NCBI GenBank assembly: GCA_050741515.1
Contig: JBOIFD010000192.1
Span: forward strand, 1 to 16,576
From: DATEDA01 sp050741515
GTDB lineage: Bacteria > Pseudomonadota > Gammaproteobacteria > Burkholderiales > SG8-39
Direction of reading: 5' to 3'
DNA: 16,576 nt
The notes beneath the pieces are model-generated. The model ran no database searches and was not told where the DNA came from. It was given only the letters and a program-made list of their open reading frames with translations. Shown here in pieces: positions 6,673 to 14,047 of this stretch (within the stretch, counting starts at the first letter, position 1; each line of letters opens with the position of its first letter). The position numbers were made by a program, and so were the translations under genes.

Positions 6673-7658
6673 GGCGTCAGCTTCTCCAGGCCCGCGGGCG
6701 GCCAGTTCTCGAGCTTCATGCCGAGCGTGAGGCCGCGCGCGGCGAGCACTTCCTTGATCTCGTTCAGCGACTTGCGCCCGAGGTTCGGCGTCTTCAGGAG
6801 CTCCGTTTCGGTGCGCTGGATGAGATCGCCGATGTAGTAGATGTTCTCGGCCTTCAGGCAGTTCGCCGAGCGCACCGTGAGCTCGAGATCGTCGACGGGC
6901 CTGAGCAGGATCGGGTCGATCGGCGGGGTCTTCACGGGCTGCTCGATGACGCTCGGGCCGGTTTCCTTGATGTCGGCGAAGACGTTCAGCTGGTCGACGA
7001 GAATCCGCGCCGCGTGCTTGATCGCCTCCTCCGGCTCGATGACGCCGTTGGTCTCGATGTCGATGATCAGCTTGTCGAGGTCGGTGCGCTGCTCGACGCG
7101 CGCGCTCTCGACCTGGTAGCTCACCCGCTTCACCGGCGAGAACGAGGCGTCGAGGATGATTTTGCCGATCCCTTTCGACTCCTCGGGAACCACCCGCAGG
7201 TTCCCGGGCTGGTAGCCGCGGCCGCGCTCGACCTTGATCGTCATCTCGAGCTTGCCGCCCGGCGACAGGTGGGCGATGACGTGCTCGGGGTTGATGATCT
7301 CGACGTCGTGGGTGCTCTCGATGTCGGCCGCGGTGACCAGGCCCTCGCCCTTCTTGTTGAGACGCAGGGTCGCCTCGTTGCCGCTGTGGAGCTTGAGCAC
7401 CACGCCCTTGAGGTTGAGCAGGATATCGACCACGTCCTCCTGCACGCCCTCGATCGTTGAGTACTCGTGGAGCACCCCCGAGATCTGCACCTCGGTGGGC
7501 GCGAAGCCGGGCATCGACGAGAGGAGCACGCGCCGCAGCGCGTTGCCGAGGGTGTGGCCGTAGCCCCGCTCGAACGGCTCCATGGTGACCTTCGCGTGGT
7601 AGGGCGCGACCGGCTGGACGTCGATGATTCGCGGCTTGAGGAAGGCGGTGCTTTGCAT
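6669..7658 (-). CDS. rpoA: DNA-directed RNA polymerase subunit alpha
   Basis: The 329-residue product is the same length as the E. coli protein. The N-terminal domain (about 1-235), which dimerises and starts polymerase assembly, has FERGYGHTLGNALRRVLLSS and the beta/beta-prime contact region. A linker is followed by the C-terminal domain (about 245-320) with LELTVRSANCLKAENIYYIG and TPNLGRKSLNEIKEVL, which binds UP elements and activators. The ATG at 7658 gives the standard MQSTAFLKPRIIDV beginning; an upstream in-frame start at 7718 would add 20 unrelated residues. It lies 63 bases after rpsD, and its stop codon overlaps the start of the oxygenase gene, which separates it from its usual neighbour rplQ. 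Confidence 0.99.
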   Translation of the reverse strand: MQSTAFLKPRIIDVQPVAPYHAKVTMEPFERGYGHTLGNALRRVLLSSMPGFAPTEVQISGVLHEYSTIEGVQEDVVDILLNLKGVVLKLHSGNEATLRLNKKGEGLVTAADIESTHDVEIINPEHVIAHLSPGGKLEMTIKVERGRGYQPGNLRVVPEESKGIGKIILDASFSPVKRVSYQVESARVEQRTDLDKLIIDIETNGVIEPEEAIKHAARILVDQLNVFADIKETGPSVIEQPVKTPPIDPILLRPVDDLELTVRSANCLKAENIYYIGDLIQRTETELLKTPNLGRKSLNEIKEVLAARGLTLGMKLENWPPAGLEKLTP

Positions 7659-7721
7659 GCGGGTGTCCCGTCCTGTAACGGTGCCTGAAATGAGGGTGTC
7701 GTCCCGGAGTTGCAGCATCGG

Positions 7722-8348
7722 TTACTTCGAGTACAGCTCGACCACGAGGTGCTCGTTGATGCTCGCCGGCAGCTCGGAGCGCTGCGGGAGCGCCTTGAAC
7801 CTGCCTTTGAGCCCCTTGGCGTCGACCTCGAGCCACTCCGGGATGCCGCGCGACTCCGCCGCTTCGGCGGCGGCCTTGACGCGAAGCTGCGACTTCGCCT
7901 TTTCGGCGACCTCGACGGTGTCACCGGGCCGGACCAGGTACGACGGGATGTTCACGCGCTTGCCGTTGACCAGGATGCCGTTGTGGCGCACCACCTGCCG
8001 CGCTTCGGCGCGGCTCGCGCCGAAGCCCATGCGGTAGACGATCGCGTCGAGCCGCGACTCGAGGAGCTGGAGCAGCGTCTCGCCGGTGATGCCCTTGCGG
8101 CGGTCGGCCTCGGCGTAGATCTTGCGGAACTGCCGCTCGAGCACGCCGTACTGGCGGCGGACCTTCTGCTTCTCGCGCAGCTGCGTGGCGTAGTCCGAGC
8201 GGCGCGCCGAGCGCTGGCCGTGCTGGCCGGGCGCATAGCTGCGGCGCTCGATCGCGCACTTGTCGGTGAAGCACTTCTCGCCTTTGAGGAACAGCTTCTC
8301 TCCCTCGCGGCGGCACTGCCGGCACTTCGGATCCAGGTTGCGGGCCAT
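7722..8348 (-). CDS. rpsD: 30S ribosomal protein S4, four-cysteine type
   Basis: S4 is a primary 16S rRNA binder that nucleates assembly of the 30S body and, in enterobacteria, represses translation of the alpha operon. The product is 208 residues with the S4 RNA-binding domain (about 97-160; LLESRLDAIVYRMGFGASRA, NGILVNGKRVNIPSY) and the usual C-terminus INEHLVVELYSK. Its N-terminal region keeps four cysteines, Cys9, Cys12, Cys26 and Cys31, so it is the zinc-binding form; E. coli S4 lacks this set. The start is supported by GAGGAG about 11 bases upstream. It lies 15 bases after rpsK. Confidence 0.99.
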   Translation of the reverse strand: MARNLDPKCRQCRREGEKLFLKGEKCFTDKCAIERRSYAPGQHGQRSARRSDYATQLREKQKVRRQYGVLERQFRKIYAEADRRKGITGETLLQLLESRLDAIVYRMGFGASRAEARQVVRHNGILVNGKRVNIPSYLVRPGDTVEVAEKAKSQLRVKAAAEAAESRGIPEWLEVDAKGLKGRFKALPQRSELPASINEHLVVELYSK

Positions 8349-8363
8349 CTTTGCTCGTGCTCC

Positions 8364-8780
8364 TCAAATCCGGCGCTTCTTGGGCGCGCGGCAGCCGTTG
8401 TGCGGCACCGGCGTCACGTCGGCGATGCTGGTGATCTTCATCCCGATCGCGTTGAGCGAGCGCACCGCCGACTCCCGGCCGGGGCCCGGCCCCTTGATGC
8501 GCACCTCGAGGTTCTTCACGCCGCACTCCTGCGCGCCGCGGCCGGCCTTCTCGGCCGCGACCTGCGCGGCGAACGGCGTCGACTTGCGCGAGCCCTTGAA
8601 GCCCGCGCCGCCCGAGCTCGCCCACGACAGCACGTTGCCCTGCCGGTCGGTGATCGTCACGATCGTGTTGTTGAACGACGCATGGACATGCGCGATGCCC
8701 TCGGCGACGTTCTTCTTCACCTTCTTCCGCACCCGCGTCGCGGCGCTCGGCTGCTGCGGCTGCTGCGGCGGTCTAGCCAT
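8364..8780 (-). CDS. rpsK: 30S ribosomal protein S11
   Basis: S11 sits on the 30S platform and helps form the mRNA exit region. The 138-residue product has the family core NVAEGIAHVHASFNNTIVTI, WASSGGAGFKGSRKSTPFAA, VKNLEVRIKGPGPGRESAVR and the end NGCRAPKKRRI. The N-terminus has an extra Gln/Pro-rich stretch (PPQQPQQPS) before the basic RVRKKVKKN, slightly longer than in E. coli (129 residues). AAAGGAAACC upstream supports the ATG at 8780. A hairpin occupies most of the 46-base gap from rpsM. Confidence 0.98.
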   Translation of the reverse strand: MARPPQQPQQPSAATRVRKKVKKNVAEGIAHVHASFNNTIVTITDRQGNVLSWASSGGAGFKGSRKSTPFAAQVAAEKAGRGAQECGVKNLEVRIKGPGPGRESAVRSLNAIGMKITSIADVTPVPHNGCRAPKKRRI

Positions 8781-8799
8781 CGTCGGTTTCCTTTCGCGT

Positions 8800-8826
8800 C
8801 CGGCGCGTCATTGCCCTGCGCGCCGG
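8800..8826 (-). repeat. Hairpin between rpsM and rpsK
   Basis: On the minus strand CCGGCGCG and CGCGCCGG form a perfect 8-bp inverted repeat around an 11-base loop, starting directly after the rpsM stop. There is no T-run, so it is not a standard terminator; it ends about 20 bases before the rpsK start and could influence rpsK translation or mRNA processing. Confidence 0.6.
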
Positions 8827-9207
8827 TCAGGTCTTGGTCGGCGCCGGCTTCGCCGCCACCGCCTGCTTGCGCGGCCCCTTGCGGGTGCGCGCGTTCGTCC
8901 GCGTGCGCTGCCCGCGGACCGGCAGGCCCTTGCGGTGCCGGACGCCGCGGTAGCACCCGAGGTCCATCAGGCGCTTGATGTTCAACGACACCTCGCGCCG
9001 GAGATCGCCCTCCACGGTGAGCCGCGTCACCTGCTCGCGCAGGCGGTCCATCTCGGTGTCGGTCAGGTCCTTCATCTTGCGCGTGCCGACCACATTCGCC
9101 GCCGCGCAGATCAGCCTCGCGCGCGAGCGCCCGATGCCGTAGATCGCGGTGAGCGCGATCTCGGCGTGCTGCTGGTTGGGGATGTTGACCCCCGCGATTC
9201 GAGCCAT
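8827..9207 (-). CDS. rpsM: 30S ribosomal protein S13
   Basis: S13 lies in the 30S head and contacts the P-site tRNA and the large subunit through bridges. The 126-residue product starts MARIAGVNIPNQQHAEIALT and has the helix-two-turn-helix YGIGRSRARLIC and the rRNA-binding end RGVRHRKGLPVRGQRTRTNA followed by RTRKGPRK. It ends with a short Ala/Pro/Lys/Thr tail of about 12 residues beyond the usual end. AGGGAG upstream supports the start. rpmJ ends 16 bases before it, and it opens the rpsM-rpsK-rpsD-rpoA alpha unit. Confidence 0.98.
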   Translation of the reverse strand: MARIAGVNIPNQQHAEIALTAIYGIGRSRARLICAAANVVGTRKMKDLTDTEMDRLREQVTRLTVEGDLRREVSLNIKRLMDLGCYRGVRHRKGLPVRGQRTRTNARTRKGPRKQAVAAKPAPTKT

Positions 9208-9223
9208 CGTCCGCTCCCTAGGT

Positions 9224-9337
9224 CTAACCCTGGCGCTGCTTGTGCCGCGGATCCTTGCAGATCACCCGCACCACGCCGTTGCGGCGGATGATCTTGCAGT
9301 TACGGCACATCTTCTTCACCGATGCCAGCACCTTCAT
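9224..9337 (-). CDS. rpmJ: 50S ribosomal protein L36, zinc-ribbon type
   Basis: This 37-residue protein begins MKVLASVKKMCRNCKIIRRN and keeps the Zn ligands Cys11, Cys14, Cys27 and His32, so it is the zinc-containing form. L36 binds 23S rRNA late in 50S assembly. The reading frame is open upstream, but the ATG at 9337, preceded by AAGGAAG, gives the exact family length. It lies between infA and rpsM, 11 bases from infA. Confidence 0.98.
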   Translation of the reverse strand: MKVLASVKKMCRNCKIIRRNGVVRVICKDPRHKQRQG

Positions 9338-9348
9338 GTCGCTTCCTT

Positions 9349-9567
9349 TCACCGCGCGCGGAACACGATCCGCGCTCTGGTCAAGTCGTAGGGCGTCAGC
9401 TCCACCGTCACCTTGTCGCCCGGCAGCATGCGGATGTAGTGCATCCGCATCTTCCCGGAAACGTGTCCGAGCACCAGGTGTCCGTTTTCCAGCTTGACCC
9501 GGAAGGTCGCATTGGGCAGGTTCTCGACGATCTCGCCCTGCATCTGGATCACGTCCTCCTTCGTCAT
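9349..9567 (-). CDS. infA: Translation initiation factor IF-1
   Basis: The product is 72 residues, the exact family length: an S1-like OB fold with MQGEIVENLPNATFRVKLEN, GHVSGKMRMHYIRMLPGDKV and PYDLTRARIVFR. IF-1 binds the 30S A site and helps IF-2 and IF-3 choose the initiator tRNA. The start at 9567 is the only one giving the standard N-terminus; the Shine-Dalgarno is weak (GGAG about 16 bases upstream). The position between secY and rpmJ is typical of betaproteobacteria and Gram-positives, not of E. coli, where infA lies elsewhere. Confidence 0.98.
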   Translation of the reverse strand: MTKEDVIQMQGEIVENLPNATFRVKLENGHLVLGHVSGKMRMHYIRMLPGDKVTVELTPYDLTRARIVFRAR

Positions 9568-9617
9568 ACGCCGGCCGCGTCGCGCTCCAATCCATCCGCA
9601 GGTCAGCTCGATTTCCG

Positions 9618-10949
9618 TCACCTCGTCGGGAACCCGGCGCCCTTGAAGCTCGCTTTCTTCAAGAGGCTCTCGTACTGGTGGCTCATGATGTAGGCCTGCA
9701 CCTGCGCCATGAAGTCCATGGTGACGACCACGATGATCAGCAGGCTGGTCCCGCCGAAGTAGAACGGCACGTTCCAGCGCAGGATCAGGAACTCCGGGAT
9801 CAGGCAGATCGCGACCACGTAGATCGCCCCCCCCAGCGTCAGCCGCAGCATGATCCGCTCCAGGTACTTCGCGGTCTGCTCCCCGGGACGGATGCCCGGC
9901 ACGAAGGCGCCGGACTTCTTCAGGTTCTCGGCCGTCTCCTTCGGGTTGTACTGGAGCGCGGTGTAGAAGAAGCAGAAGAACGCGATCGCCGCCGCGTAGA
10001 GGAGCACGTAGATCGGCTGCCCGGGAACCAGCGTCGAGGCGATGTCCTTCAGCCAGGCCATGCCCTCGCCGGTCGTGAACCAGCTCGCGGCGGTCGCCGG
10101 GAAGAGGATGATCGACGAGGCGAAGATCGGCGGGATCACGCCCGCCATGTTCAGCTTGAACGGCAGGTGCGAGGCCGGCGCGCCGTACGGATTCATCCGG
10201 TTGCCGACCTGGCGCTTGGCGTAGTTCACCAGCACCTTGCGCTGGCCGCGCTCGACGAAGCAGACGAACCAGGTGATCACCACCACGCCGGCGACGATGA
10301 CGAGCGCGGTGAGCGGGCTCATCGCCCCGGTGCGCACCAGCTCGAGCGTGCCGCCGATCGCGGTCGGCAGCCCGGCGGCGATGCCGGCGAAGATGATGAT
10401 CGAGATGCCGTTGCCGATGCCGCGCTCGGTGATCTGCTCGCCGAGCCACATGATGAACATCGTGCCGGTGACCAGCGTCACCACGGTGGTGAAGCGGAAC
10501 ATGAGCCCCGGGTCGATCACCAGGTTCGCCTGCTGCTCGAGCCCGATCGAGATCATCGTCGCCTGGAACGTCGCCAGAGCCACGGTGCCGTAGCGCGTGT
10601 ACTTGGTGATCTGGCGCTGCCCCGACTGCCCTTCCTTGCGCAGCGCCTCCAGCGTCGGCGAGACCGCGGTCATCAGCTGCATGATGATCGAGGCCGAGAT
10701 GTACGGCATGATCCCGAGCGCGAAGATCGAGAAGCGCGACAACGCGCCGCCCGAGAACATGTTGAGCAGGCCGAGGATCCCGCCCTGGTTCTGCTTGAAG
10801 AGATCGGCGAGGACGGTCGGGTCGATCCCCGGGACCGGGATGTGCGTGCCGATCCGGAAGACGATGAGCGCCCCGAGGAGGAAGAAGAGCCGCTTCTTCA
10901 GGTCCCCGTATCGGCCGCTCTTGCCCAGCTGTGCGATGGAGGTCGCCAC
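9618..10949 (-). CDS. secY: Protein translocase subunit SecY
   Basis: SecY forms the channel of the SecYEG translocon in the inner membrane. The 443-residue product, the same length as in E. coli, shows ten hydrophobic segments, the first at about 21-37 (LFFLLGALIVFRIGTHIPVPGID). The conserved FALGIMPYISASIIMQL, the cytosolic GQSGQRQITKYTRYGT, WLGEQITERGIGNGIS and the loop ERGQRKVLVNYAKRQVG are present. The start is GTG at 10949, beginning ATSIAQLGKSGRYGDLKKR after the initiator; the frame is open further upstream, but that stretch is the rplO tail read in another frame. It begins 7 bases after the rplO stop. The C-terminus QYESLLKKASFKG matches the family. Confidence 0.98.
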   Translation of the reverse strand: MATSIAQLGKSGRYGDLKKRLFFLLGALIVFRIGTHIPVPGIDPTVLADLFKQNQGGILGLLNMFSGGALSRFSIFALGIMPYISASIIMQLMTAVSPTLEALRKEGQSGQRQITKYTRYGTVALATFQATMISIGLEQQANLVIDPGLMFRFTTVVTLVTGTMFIMWLGEQITERGIGNGISIIIFAGIAAGLPTAIGGTLELVRTGAMSPLTALVIVAGVVVITWFVCFVERGQRKVLVNYAKRQVGNRMNPYGAPASHLPFKLNMAGVIPPIFASSIILFPATAASWFTTGEGMAWLKDIASTLVPGQPIYVLLYAAAIAFFCFFYTALQYNPKETAENLKKSGAFVPGIRPGEQTAKYLERIMLRLTLGGAIYVVAICLIPEFLILRWNVPFYFGGTSLLIIVVVTMDFMAQVQAYIMSHQYESLLKKASFKGAGFPTR

Positions 10950-10956
10950 GCGTCGG

Positions 10957-11625
10957 TCAGCCCTGCTTCGCGCCCTTGTCGGCGCCCTTGCCCTTGCCGG
11001 CGCCCTTGCCCTTCTCGGGGCCCTTCTCGGCGTCCTTGGCCTTCTTCTCGGCCGCCTTCGCCTTCTCGGCGCGCTTGTCGCCGCCCGTGGCCGCCTCGCC
11101 GCCCTTCGCGGGCGCGGCTTCCGCACCCTTGGCCGGCGGCGTCGCCTTGACCTCCACCGGCGGCTTCGGCGGGGCCTTGGGCTTCTCCTTGATGTCGACG
11201 AGGCTGCCGCCCGCCGCGGCGACGGCCGCGCGCGCCCCCTTGCTGACGCCGATGCCCTTCACCGTGACCTTGCGAGTGAGCTTGCCCGACAGGATCAGCT
11301 TCGCGCCGAGCGCGCCATCGTGGACGACACCCGCCGCCTTCAGCGCCGCGAGATCGATGAGCTCGGCGTCCATCTTCTGGATGTCGGACAGCCGGACCTC
11401 CGGCGTCGCGTCGCGCGTCGGCGAGATGAAGCCGCGCTTCGGCAGCCGGCGCTGCAGCGGCATCTGGCCGCCCTCGAAGCCGATCTTGTGGTAGCCGCCC
11501 GAGCGCGCCTTCTGGCCCTTGTGGCCGCGGCCGGCGGTCTTGCCGAGCCCCGACCCGATGCCGCGGCCGACGCGGCGGCGCGCGTGCTTCGACCCGGGTG
11601 CCGGCTTGAGATCGTTCAGATTCAT
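10957..11625 (-). CDS. rplO: 50S ribosomal protein L15 with Lys/Ala/Gly-rich tail
   Basis: L15 is a late-assembling 23S rRNA-binding protein. Residues 1-145 are a complete L15: MNLNDLKPAPGSKHARRRVG, RGHKGQKARSGGYHKIGFEGGQMPLQRRLPKRGF, and a C-terminal TVKGIGVSKGARAAVAAAGG. A further 77 residues are Lys/Ala/Gly/Pro-rich, ending in KGKGAGKGKGADKGAKQG, for 222 residues against the usual 144-150. The ATG at 11625 gives the standard N-terminus; a TTG seven codons upstream is unlikely. rpmD ends 43 bases upstream and secY starts 7 bases after the stop. The tail resembles that of L17 in this operon and is probably disordered. Confidence 0.97.
   Translation of the reverse strand: MNLNDLKPAPGSKHARRRVGRGIGSGLGKTAGRGHKGQKARSGGYHKIGFEGGQMPLQRRLPKRGFISPTRDATPEVRLSDIQKMDAELIDLAALKAAGVVHDGALGAKLILSGKLTRKVTVKGIGVSKGARAAVAAAGGSLVDIKEKPKAPPKPPVEVKATPPAKGAEAAPAKGGEAATGGDKRAEKAKAAEKKAKDAEKGPEKGKGAGKGKGADKGAKQG
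10969..11060 (-). repeat. Lys/Gly/Ala coding repeats in the rplO tail
   Basis: Repeated GCCCTTG and CGGCGCCCTTG units on the plus strand encode the KGKG and EK-KA stretches of the L15 tail. They resemble the rplQ array in composition but differ in unit order. Confidence 0.55.
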
Positions 11626-11668
11626 CGCTCGCTTCTCGTTCTGCAAAGTTCGTCCGACCCCGGCTGCC

Positions 11669-11854
11669 TCAGCCCTCGAGACGCACGAGGTAGCTCACCT
11701 GCCGGATCATTCCCCGGACGGCGGGCGTGTCCTCGAGCTCGACCGTCTGATGCAGGCGGCGCAGGCCGAGGCCCCGCACCGTCCGCTGGTGCGGCTGCCG
11801 GCACGCGATCGGGCTCTTCACCAGCGTGACCTTGAGCATCTTTTTTTCCGCCAT
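11669..11854 (-). CDS. rpmD: 50S ribosomal protein L30
   Basis: The 61-residue product starts MAEKKMLKVTLVKSPIACR and has the family pattern HQRTVRGLGLRRLHQTVELEDTPAVRGMI with end QVSYLVRLEG. L30 binds 23S rRNA near the 5S region. I chose the ATG at 11854 because AGGTGG lies about 6 bases upstream; the GTG at 11863, directly next to the rpsE stop, is possible and would add three residues. Codons 3-5 contain a run of seven A, a possible slippage spot. Confidence 0.96.
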   Translation of the reverse strand: MAEKKMLKVTLVKSPIACRQPHQRTVRGLGLRRLHQTVELEDTPAVRGMIRQVSYLVRLEG

Positions 11855-11863
11855 CGCCGCCAC

Positions 11864-12385
11864 CTAGCTCGAGATCTCTTCGACCGACTTCCCGCGCTTC
11901 GCGGCGATCTCGGCCGGGGTGCGCATCTTGCGCAGGCCGTCGAGCGTAGCGCGCACCACGTTGTAAGGGTTGGTCGAGCCGATGCACTTGGCGAGGATGT
12001 TGGTGACGCCCGCCACCTCGAACACCGCGCGCATCGGGCCGCCGGCGATGATCCCGGTGCCCGCGGAGGCCGGCTGCATGAGCACTTTCGATGCGCCGTG
12101 CCGGCCGATCACCGCGTGCTGCAGGGTGCCGTTCCTGAGGCTCACGCGGAACATCTTGCGCCGCGCCTCCTCGAGCGACTTCTGCACCGCGACCGGGACC
12201 TCGCGCGCCTTGCCCTTGCCCATGCCGACCGCCCCGTCACCGTCGCCGACCACGGTGAGCGCGGCGAAGCCGAGCACCCGGCCGCCCTTCACCACCTTGG
12301 TGACCCGGTTCACCGAGACCATCTTCTCGCGCAGCCCGTCCGAGCGCTCCTCGGTGTGCTGCATTCTTGGTTGCATCCTCGCCAT
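11864..12385 (-). CDS. rpsE: 30S ribosomal protein S5
   Basis: S5 helps form the mRNA entry pore and affects decoding accuracy. The 173-residue product has the N-terminal double-stranded RNA-binding-like domain (REKMVSVNRVTKVVKGGRV, then LGFAALTVVGDGDGAVGMGKGKAREVP) and the C-terminal domain with AGTGIIAGGPMRAVFEVAG and NILAKCIGSTNPYNVVRA. The length is near the usual 166-172. TAGGAG lies about 12 bases before the ATG at 12385. rplR precedes by 34 bases, and rpmD follows at once. Confidence 0.98.
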   Translation of the reverse strand: MARMQPRMQHTEERSDGLREKMVSVNRVTKVVKGGRVLGFAALTVVGDGDGAVGMGKGKAREVPVAVQKSLEEARRKMFRVSLRNGTLQHAVIGRHGASKVLMQPASAGTGIIAGGPMRAVFEVAGVTNILAKCIGSTNPYNVVRATLDGLRKMRTPAEIAAKRGKSVEEISS

Positions 12386-12419
12386 TGCGCTTCGCTCTCC
12401 TAGAGCTTCCGTCTCTTTC

Positions 12420-12776
12420 CTAGAACTTCAGCCCGCCTTCGCGCGCGGCCTCCGCGAGCGCCTTCACGCGCCCGTGGTAACGGTAGCCGCTGCGGTCGAA
12501 CGCCACCTGCTCGATGCCGAGCTTCTTCGCCCGCTCCGCGATGCGCTTGCCGACGACGCTCGCCGCGGCCCTGTTCCCGCCGTTCGGCACCTGGCCCCGG
12601 AGGTCCTTCTCCGCGGTCGAGGCGGCAGCCAGCACCTTCGCGCCGTCGCCCGAGATCACCTGCGCGTAGATGTGATGATTCGTGCGGTGCACCGCGAGGC
12701 GCGCTGCGCCTTGCGCGCGCTGCCGCGCCCGGGTCTGCGCCGCCCGGCGGAGCCGGGCCTCACGTTTGCCGATCAT
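12420..12776 (-). CDS. rplR: 50S ribosomal protein L18
   Basis: L18 binds 5S rRNA together with L5 and L25 in the central protuberance. The 118-residue product has the basic N-terminus KREARLRRAAQTRARQR, the core LAVHRTNHHIYAQVI, STAEKDLRG and the end FDRSGYRYHGRVKALAEAAREGGLKF, all diagnostic. The ATG at 12776 overlaps the rplF stop as ATGA, so translation is probably coupled. Confidence 0.98.
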   Translation of the reverse strand: MIGKREARLRRAAQTRARQRAQGAARLAVHRTNHHIYAQVISGDGAKVLAAASTAEKDLRGQVPNGGNRAAASVVGKRIAERAKKLGIEQVAFDRSGYRYHGRVKALAEAAREGGLKF

Positions 12777-13306
12777 TTCTTCTTCGTCTCCTTCAGCACG
12801 ATCGCCTCGTCCGCGTAGCGCACGCCCTTGCCCTTGTACGGCTCGGGCGGCCGGTAAGCGCGAACCGTCGCCGCGACCTGGCCGACGAGCTGCTTGTCCA
12901 GCCCCTTGATCAGGATCTCGGTCTGGGTCGGCGTCTCGACCTTGATGCCCTTCGGCATCTGGTGCACCACCGGGTGCGAGAAGCCGAGCGTCAGGTTGAG
13001 CTTGTCCCCCTGCGCCTGGGCCCGATAGCCGACGCCGACCAGCGCGAGCTTCCGCTCGAAGCCCTTGGTCACGCCGGCGACCATGTTCGAGAGGATCGCC
13101 CGGATCGTCCCGGACATCGCGTTCGCCTCGTTCGAATCGTTCACGGCCTCGATGACCAGCGCCTCGCCGTCCTTCTTGAGCCGCACGTCCTTGGTGAGCG
13201 CCTGCGTCAGCGTGCCGAGCGGACCCTTCACCGAGACCGCGTCGGGCGCGATGTTGACCTCGACCCCCTTCGGCAGCGGGACGGGGAGATTGCCGATGCG
13301 GGACAT
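12773..13306 (-). CDS. rplF: 50S ribosomal protein L6
   Basis: L6 lies at the base of the stalk near the sarcin-ricin loop and the factor-binding site. The 177-residue product, the E. coli length, begins MSRIGNLPVPLPKGVEV, has two repeated L6 domains (about 1-80 and 81-170), and carries the signature PEPYKGKGVRYADE before a KETKKK end. GAGGACG upstream supports the start. Its stop overlaps rplR by four bases. Confidence 0.98.
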   Translation of the reverse strand: MSRIGNLPVPLPKGVEVNIAPDAVSVKGPLGTLTQALTKDVRLKKDGEALVIEAVNDSNEANAMSGTIRAILSNMVAGVTKGFERKLALVGVGYRAQAQGDKLNLTLGFSHPVVHQMPKGIKVETPTQTEILIKGLDKQLVGQVAATVRAYRPPEPYKGKGVRYADEAIVLKETKKK

Positions 13307-13317
13307 GGCGGGCGTCC

Positions 13318-13713
13318 TCAGGCCACGATGCAGAGGACCTCGCCGCCGACGCCGCTCGCGCGCGCCTTGCGGTCGGTCATCACGCCTCTGGGGGTCGAGA
13401 CGATCGCCACCCCCAGGCCGTTCATGACCTTCGGGATGTCGCTCGCCCCGCGGTAGACCCGCAGCCCCGGCCGGCTGACGCGCTCGATGCGCTCGATCAC
13501 CGGCTGGCCGGCGTAGTACCGGAGCGCGATCTCCATCTGCGGCTTGCCGTCGTTCGGCTTGACCACGAAGCCGTCGATGTAGCCCTCGTCGGCGAGGACC
13601 TGCGCGATCGCGCTCTTCACCTTCGACGACGGGATCGCCACGGTCGTCTTTCCGCCCGCCTGCGCGTTGCGGATCCGCGTCAGCATGTCGGAGATCGGAT
13701 CGGTCATGCTCAT
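13318..13713 (-). CDS. rpsH: 30S ribosomal protein S8
   Basis: S8 is a primary binder of 16S rRNA helix 21 and, in E. coli, the translational repressor of the spc operon. The 131-residue product has MTDPISDMLTRIRNAQ, the core IPSSKVKSAIAQVLADEGYI and the C-terminal RVSRPGLRVYRGASDIPKV followed by GLGVAIVSTPRGVMTDRKA. The ATG at 13713 (MSMTD) has GGAGG six bases upstream; an ATG two codons in is the alternative. rplF follows after 11 bases. Confidence 0.98.
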   Translation of the reverse strand: MSMTDPISDMLTRIRNAQAGGKTTVAIPSSKVKSAIAQVLADEGYIDGFVVKPNDGKPQMEIALRYYAGQPVIERIERVSRPGLRVYRGASDIPKVMNGLGVAIVSTPRGVMTDRKARASGVGGEVLCIVA

Positions 13714-13726
13714 CGGGCGCCTCCGC

Positions 13727-14032
13727 TTACCAGCTCGCCTTCACCAGGCCCGGGATCTCGCCGCGCATCGCGATCTCGCGCAGCTTGTTCCTCCCCAGCC
13801 CGAACTTGCGGAAGTAGCCGCGCGGCCGCCCGGTGAGGGCGCAGCGGTTGCGCAGCCGCACCGGCGAAGCGTTGCGGGGCAGCTGCTGCAGCTTCGCGCG
13901 CGCCGCGACCCGGTCCTCGTCGGAGGCCCGGGCGTTGTTGATCGTGGCGAGAAGCTCCGCGCGCTTCACCTTGAACTTGGCGACGAGCTTCCGGCGCTTC
14001 CGCTCGCGGAGCATTGTGGAGAGTTTGGCCAT
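13727..14032 (-). CDS. rpsN: 30S ribosomal protein S14, zinc-free long form
   Basis: The 101-residue product is the long, zinc-independent S14 typical of Proteobacteria: basic N-terminus ERKRRKLVAKFKVKRAEL, then LPRNASPVRLRNRCALTGRPRGYFRKFGLGRNKLRE and the end IPGLVKASW. The C-X2-C pairs of the short zinc form are absent. S14 binds in the 30S head. AGGAGG lies shortly upstream of the ATG at 14032, and rplE ends 15 bases before it. Confidence 0.98.
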   Translation of the reverse strand: MAKLSTMLRERKRRKLVAKFKVKRAELLATINNARASDEDRVAARAKLQQLPRNASPVRLRNRCALTGRPRGYFRKFGLGRNKLREIAMRGEIPGLVKASW

Positions 14033-14047
14033 GCGGCTTCCTTCCTC

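Noticed and set aside
7659..7721. Near-repeats GGGACGACACCC and GGGACACCC between rpsD and rpoA as a regulatory site
   Set aside because: They are short, imperfect and easily explained by base composition; no promoter hexamers go with them.
5836..7836. 666-codon minus-strand frame that would fuse an N-terminal extension to the oxygenase
   Set aside because: The upstream part is rpoA and rpsD read out of frame; the GTG overlapping the rpoA stop gives a sensible start.
10950..11126. N-terminal extension of SecY of about 59 residues, Arg/Pro-rich
   Set aside because: It is the rplO tail in another frame, and the GTG at 10949 gives a SecY of exactly the usual length.
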